Below, in pieces: positions 63,069-64,000 of a stretch of 64,000 nt of DNA (position 1 is its first letter; each line of letters begins with the position of its first letter). The notes under the pieces were generated by a model, which was not told the origin of the DNA, ran no database searches, and was given only the letters and a program-made list of their open reading frames with translations. This DNA is from JALORV01 sp963702595 (GTDB taxonomy: Bacteria > Pseudomonadota > Gammaproteobacteria > Burkholderiales > Burkholderiaceae_F). Both the position numbers and the translations under genes were made by a program. The DNA is taken from positions 248,001 through 312,000 of the forward strand of contig CAVPDC010000013.1 of assembly GCA_963702595.1 (NCBI GenBank), written 5' to 3'.

Positions 63069-64000
63069 ATGAACCTTCGCCTCCCACCGCTCATTCTGAT
63101 CTGCGCTGTCGCGTTCAGCGCCGGATGCCGTCCGCAGGCATCGACGCGGAGTGATGGCCTCGAACCCTGCCGCATCCAGGGCATCGAACGCGAAATCCTC
63201 TGCGGCAGGATTGCTGCGGCAGAGAATCCTGACCAGCCCTCGGGCCGTACGGTGGACGTGCACTTTGCCATGGTCCCGGCTGTCGCACGCAACGCACGCG
63301 AAGACCCGGTCTTCGTGCTGGCGGGCGGCCCGGGGCAGGCCGCTACGCGCGTCGCGGGCGCGGTGATGCCGATCTTCGCCGAGCTGAACGCACGCCGTGA
63401 CATCGTATTCATCGACCAGCGCGGCACCGGACGGTCGAATCCGCTGGAATGCCCGCAAGCGTCAACGACACTGGCCGCGACGCTCGATCCTTCGCAGCAA
63501 CTCGAGCAGGTGCACGATTGCCTACGTGGTCTCAAGGCCGACACGCGCCAGTACGCGACCTGGATCGCGGTGCGCGATTTCGACGCGGTCCGGCGCAAGC
63601 TCGGCGCGGAGCAGATCAACCTGTGGGGTGCCTCCTATGGCACGCGCGCCGCACTCGAGTATCTGCGCCAGTTCCCGCGGCACGTGCGCACCGCCGTGCT
63701 CGACGGCGTAGCGCCGCCCGACATGGCGTTGCCCGCTGCGTTTGCCGTCGATGCCGACGCCGCGCTCGAGCGGCTCGTGCAGGTTTGCCAGGCGAGTAGC
63801 GACTGTCGTGCCCGCTATCCCGACTTCGCGGCACGCATCGGGCGTCTGCTGCAGCGGGCCGACACCGGATTCGAAGTCACGGTCCCGCACCCGCTCAGCG
63901 GCGGAGCACAGGTGCTGCGTATCGACCGGCGCCTGCTGGGCTCGCTGCTGCGCGTCCCGCTTTACGTGCCGTCGCTGGCTGCCGTGCTGCCGTTTGCCCT
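63069..64000 (+). CDS. Alpha/beta hydrolase lipoprotein (TAP/proline iminopeptidase-like), 3' end outside window
   Basis: 310 residues visible, open to the right edge. The N-terminus is a lipoprotein signal (LILICAVAFSAGC, lipobox FSAGC). The hydrolase core has FVLAGGPGQAA (oxyanion region), IVFIDQRGTGRSNPLECP, and the nucleophile elbow WGASYGTRAALEYL, followed by RTAVLDGVAPPD. This matches secreted tripeptidyl-aminopeptidase/proline-iminopeptidase-like proteins (PF00561, usually with a PF08386 C-terminal domain). The acid and His residues and the C-terminal domain are beyond the window. Confidence 0.85.
   Translation, partial: MNLRLPPLILICAVAFSAGCRPQASTRSDGLEPCRIQGIEREILCGRIAAAENPDQPSGRTVDVHFAMVPAVARNAREDPVFVLAGGPGQAATRVAGAVMPIFAELNARRDIVFIDQRGTGRSNPLECPQASTTLAATLDPSQQLEQVHDCLRGLKADTRQYATWIAVRDFDAVRRKLGAEQINLWGASYGTRAALEYLRQFPRHVRTAVLDGVAPPDMALPAAFAVDADAALERLVQVCQASSDCRARYPDFAARIGRLLQRADTGFEVTVPHPLSGGAQVLRIDRRLLGSLLRVPLYVPSLAAVLPFA

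Noticed and set aside
1..64000. tRNA, rRNA, CRISPR arrays, riboswitches
   Set aside because: Read through both strands; no cloverleaf with CCA end, rRNA core sequence, regularly spaced direct repeats or recognisable riboswitch core was found. Weak RNA genes could be missed by eye.

Overview
The window is a 64-kb stretch of a high-GC chromosome, almost certainly from a betaproteobacterium. The evidence is the gene content and order: nadE-glnB, hemC-hemD-hemX-hemY next to ppc and an algZ/algR-type two-component pair beside argH, pmbA divergent from yjgA, and proteobacterial GluQ, LolA, FtsK, PepN and class I Fbp. I cannot place it below class. No rRNA, tRNA, CRISPR array, insertion sequence or intact prophage is visible. 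Genes are tightly packed, many joined by ATGA or TGATG overlaps, and several convergent pairs overlap at their 3' ends.

Layout. 1-7.1 kb: the end of a cation-efflux (CDF) transporter, lolA and ftsK on the minus strand, then a three-gene signalling operon (LytS-type kinase, a second kinase-like protein without catalytic residues, LytTR regulator). 7.4-15.3 kb: trxB, an Smr protein, a TRIC channel, glnB, nadE, an acyltransferase-transporter fusion, a K+ channel and ppa. 15.4-19.8 kb: aldehyde dehydrogenase, AAC(6')-like acetyltransferase, a frameshifted SDR and a CPA1 antiporter. 19.8-31 kb: a TRAP permease remnant, hemY-hemX-hemD-hemC, ppc, algR-algZ and argH. 31-40 kb: a TRAP transporter, pmbA, yjgA, a mog-like gene, an esterase, DoxX, pirin and a LysR regulator. 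40-48 kb: two large PAS-GGDEF proteins, gluQ and an M20 peptidase. 48-52 kb: an operon for a membrane electron-transfer module (11-heme cytochrome, b-type cytochrome, 8-heme NapC-like cytochrome) preceded by a near-consensus FNR/Anr site. 52-64 kb: a secreted HbpS/GlcG protein, two DMT transporters, pepN, fbp, an orphan DUF4255 gene, a HIT protein, a quinone oxidoreductase, DUF423, DUF3014 and a truncated lipoprotein hydrolase.

Three things stand out. (1) A structured intergenic repeat occurs as two full copies of about 370 bp (593-948 and 27242-27623) and one half copy (7161-about 7330). It has terminal inverted repeats, an 81-bp core in opposite orientation in the two full copies, and hairpins whose stems differ in sequence but keep base pairing. 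I do not recognise the family. (2) A catalytically dead LytS-like protein sits between its active homologue and their response regulator. (3) The cytochrome operon contains unusual heme motifs (CX3CH and CX4CH) next to ordinary CX2CH sites.

A caution about the sequence. Seven otherwise well-conserved genes (SDR, TRAP remnant, hemY with two sites, hemX, pmbA, pirin, M20 peptidase) carry frameshifts, and all eight are explained by one extra base. This points to insertion errors in the assembly more than to gene decay, and it also bears on whether the acyltransferase-transporter fusion is real.
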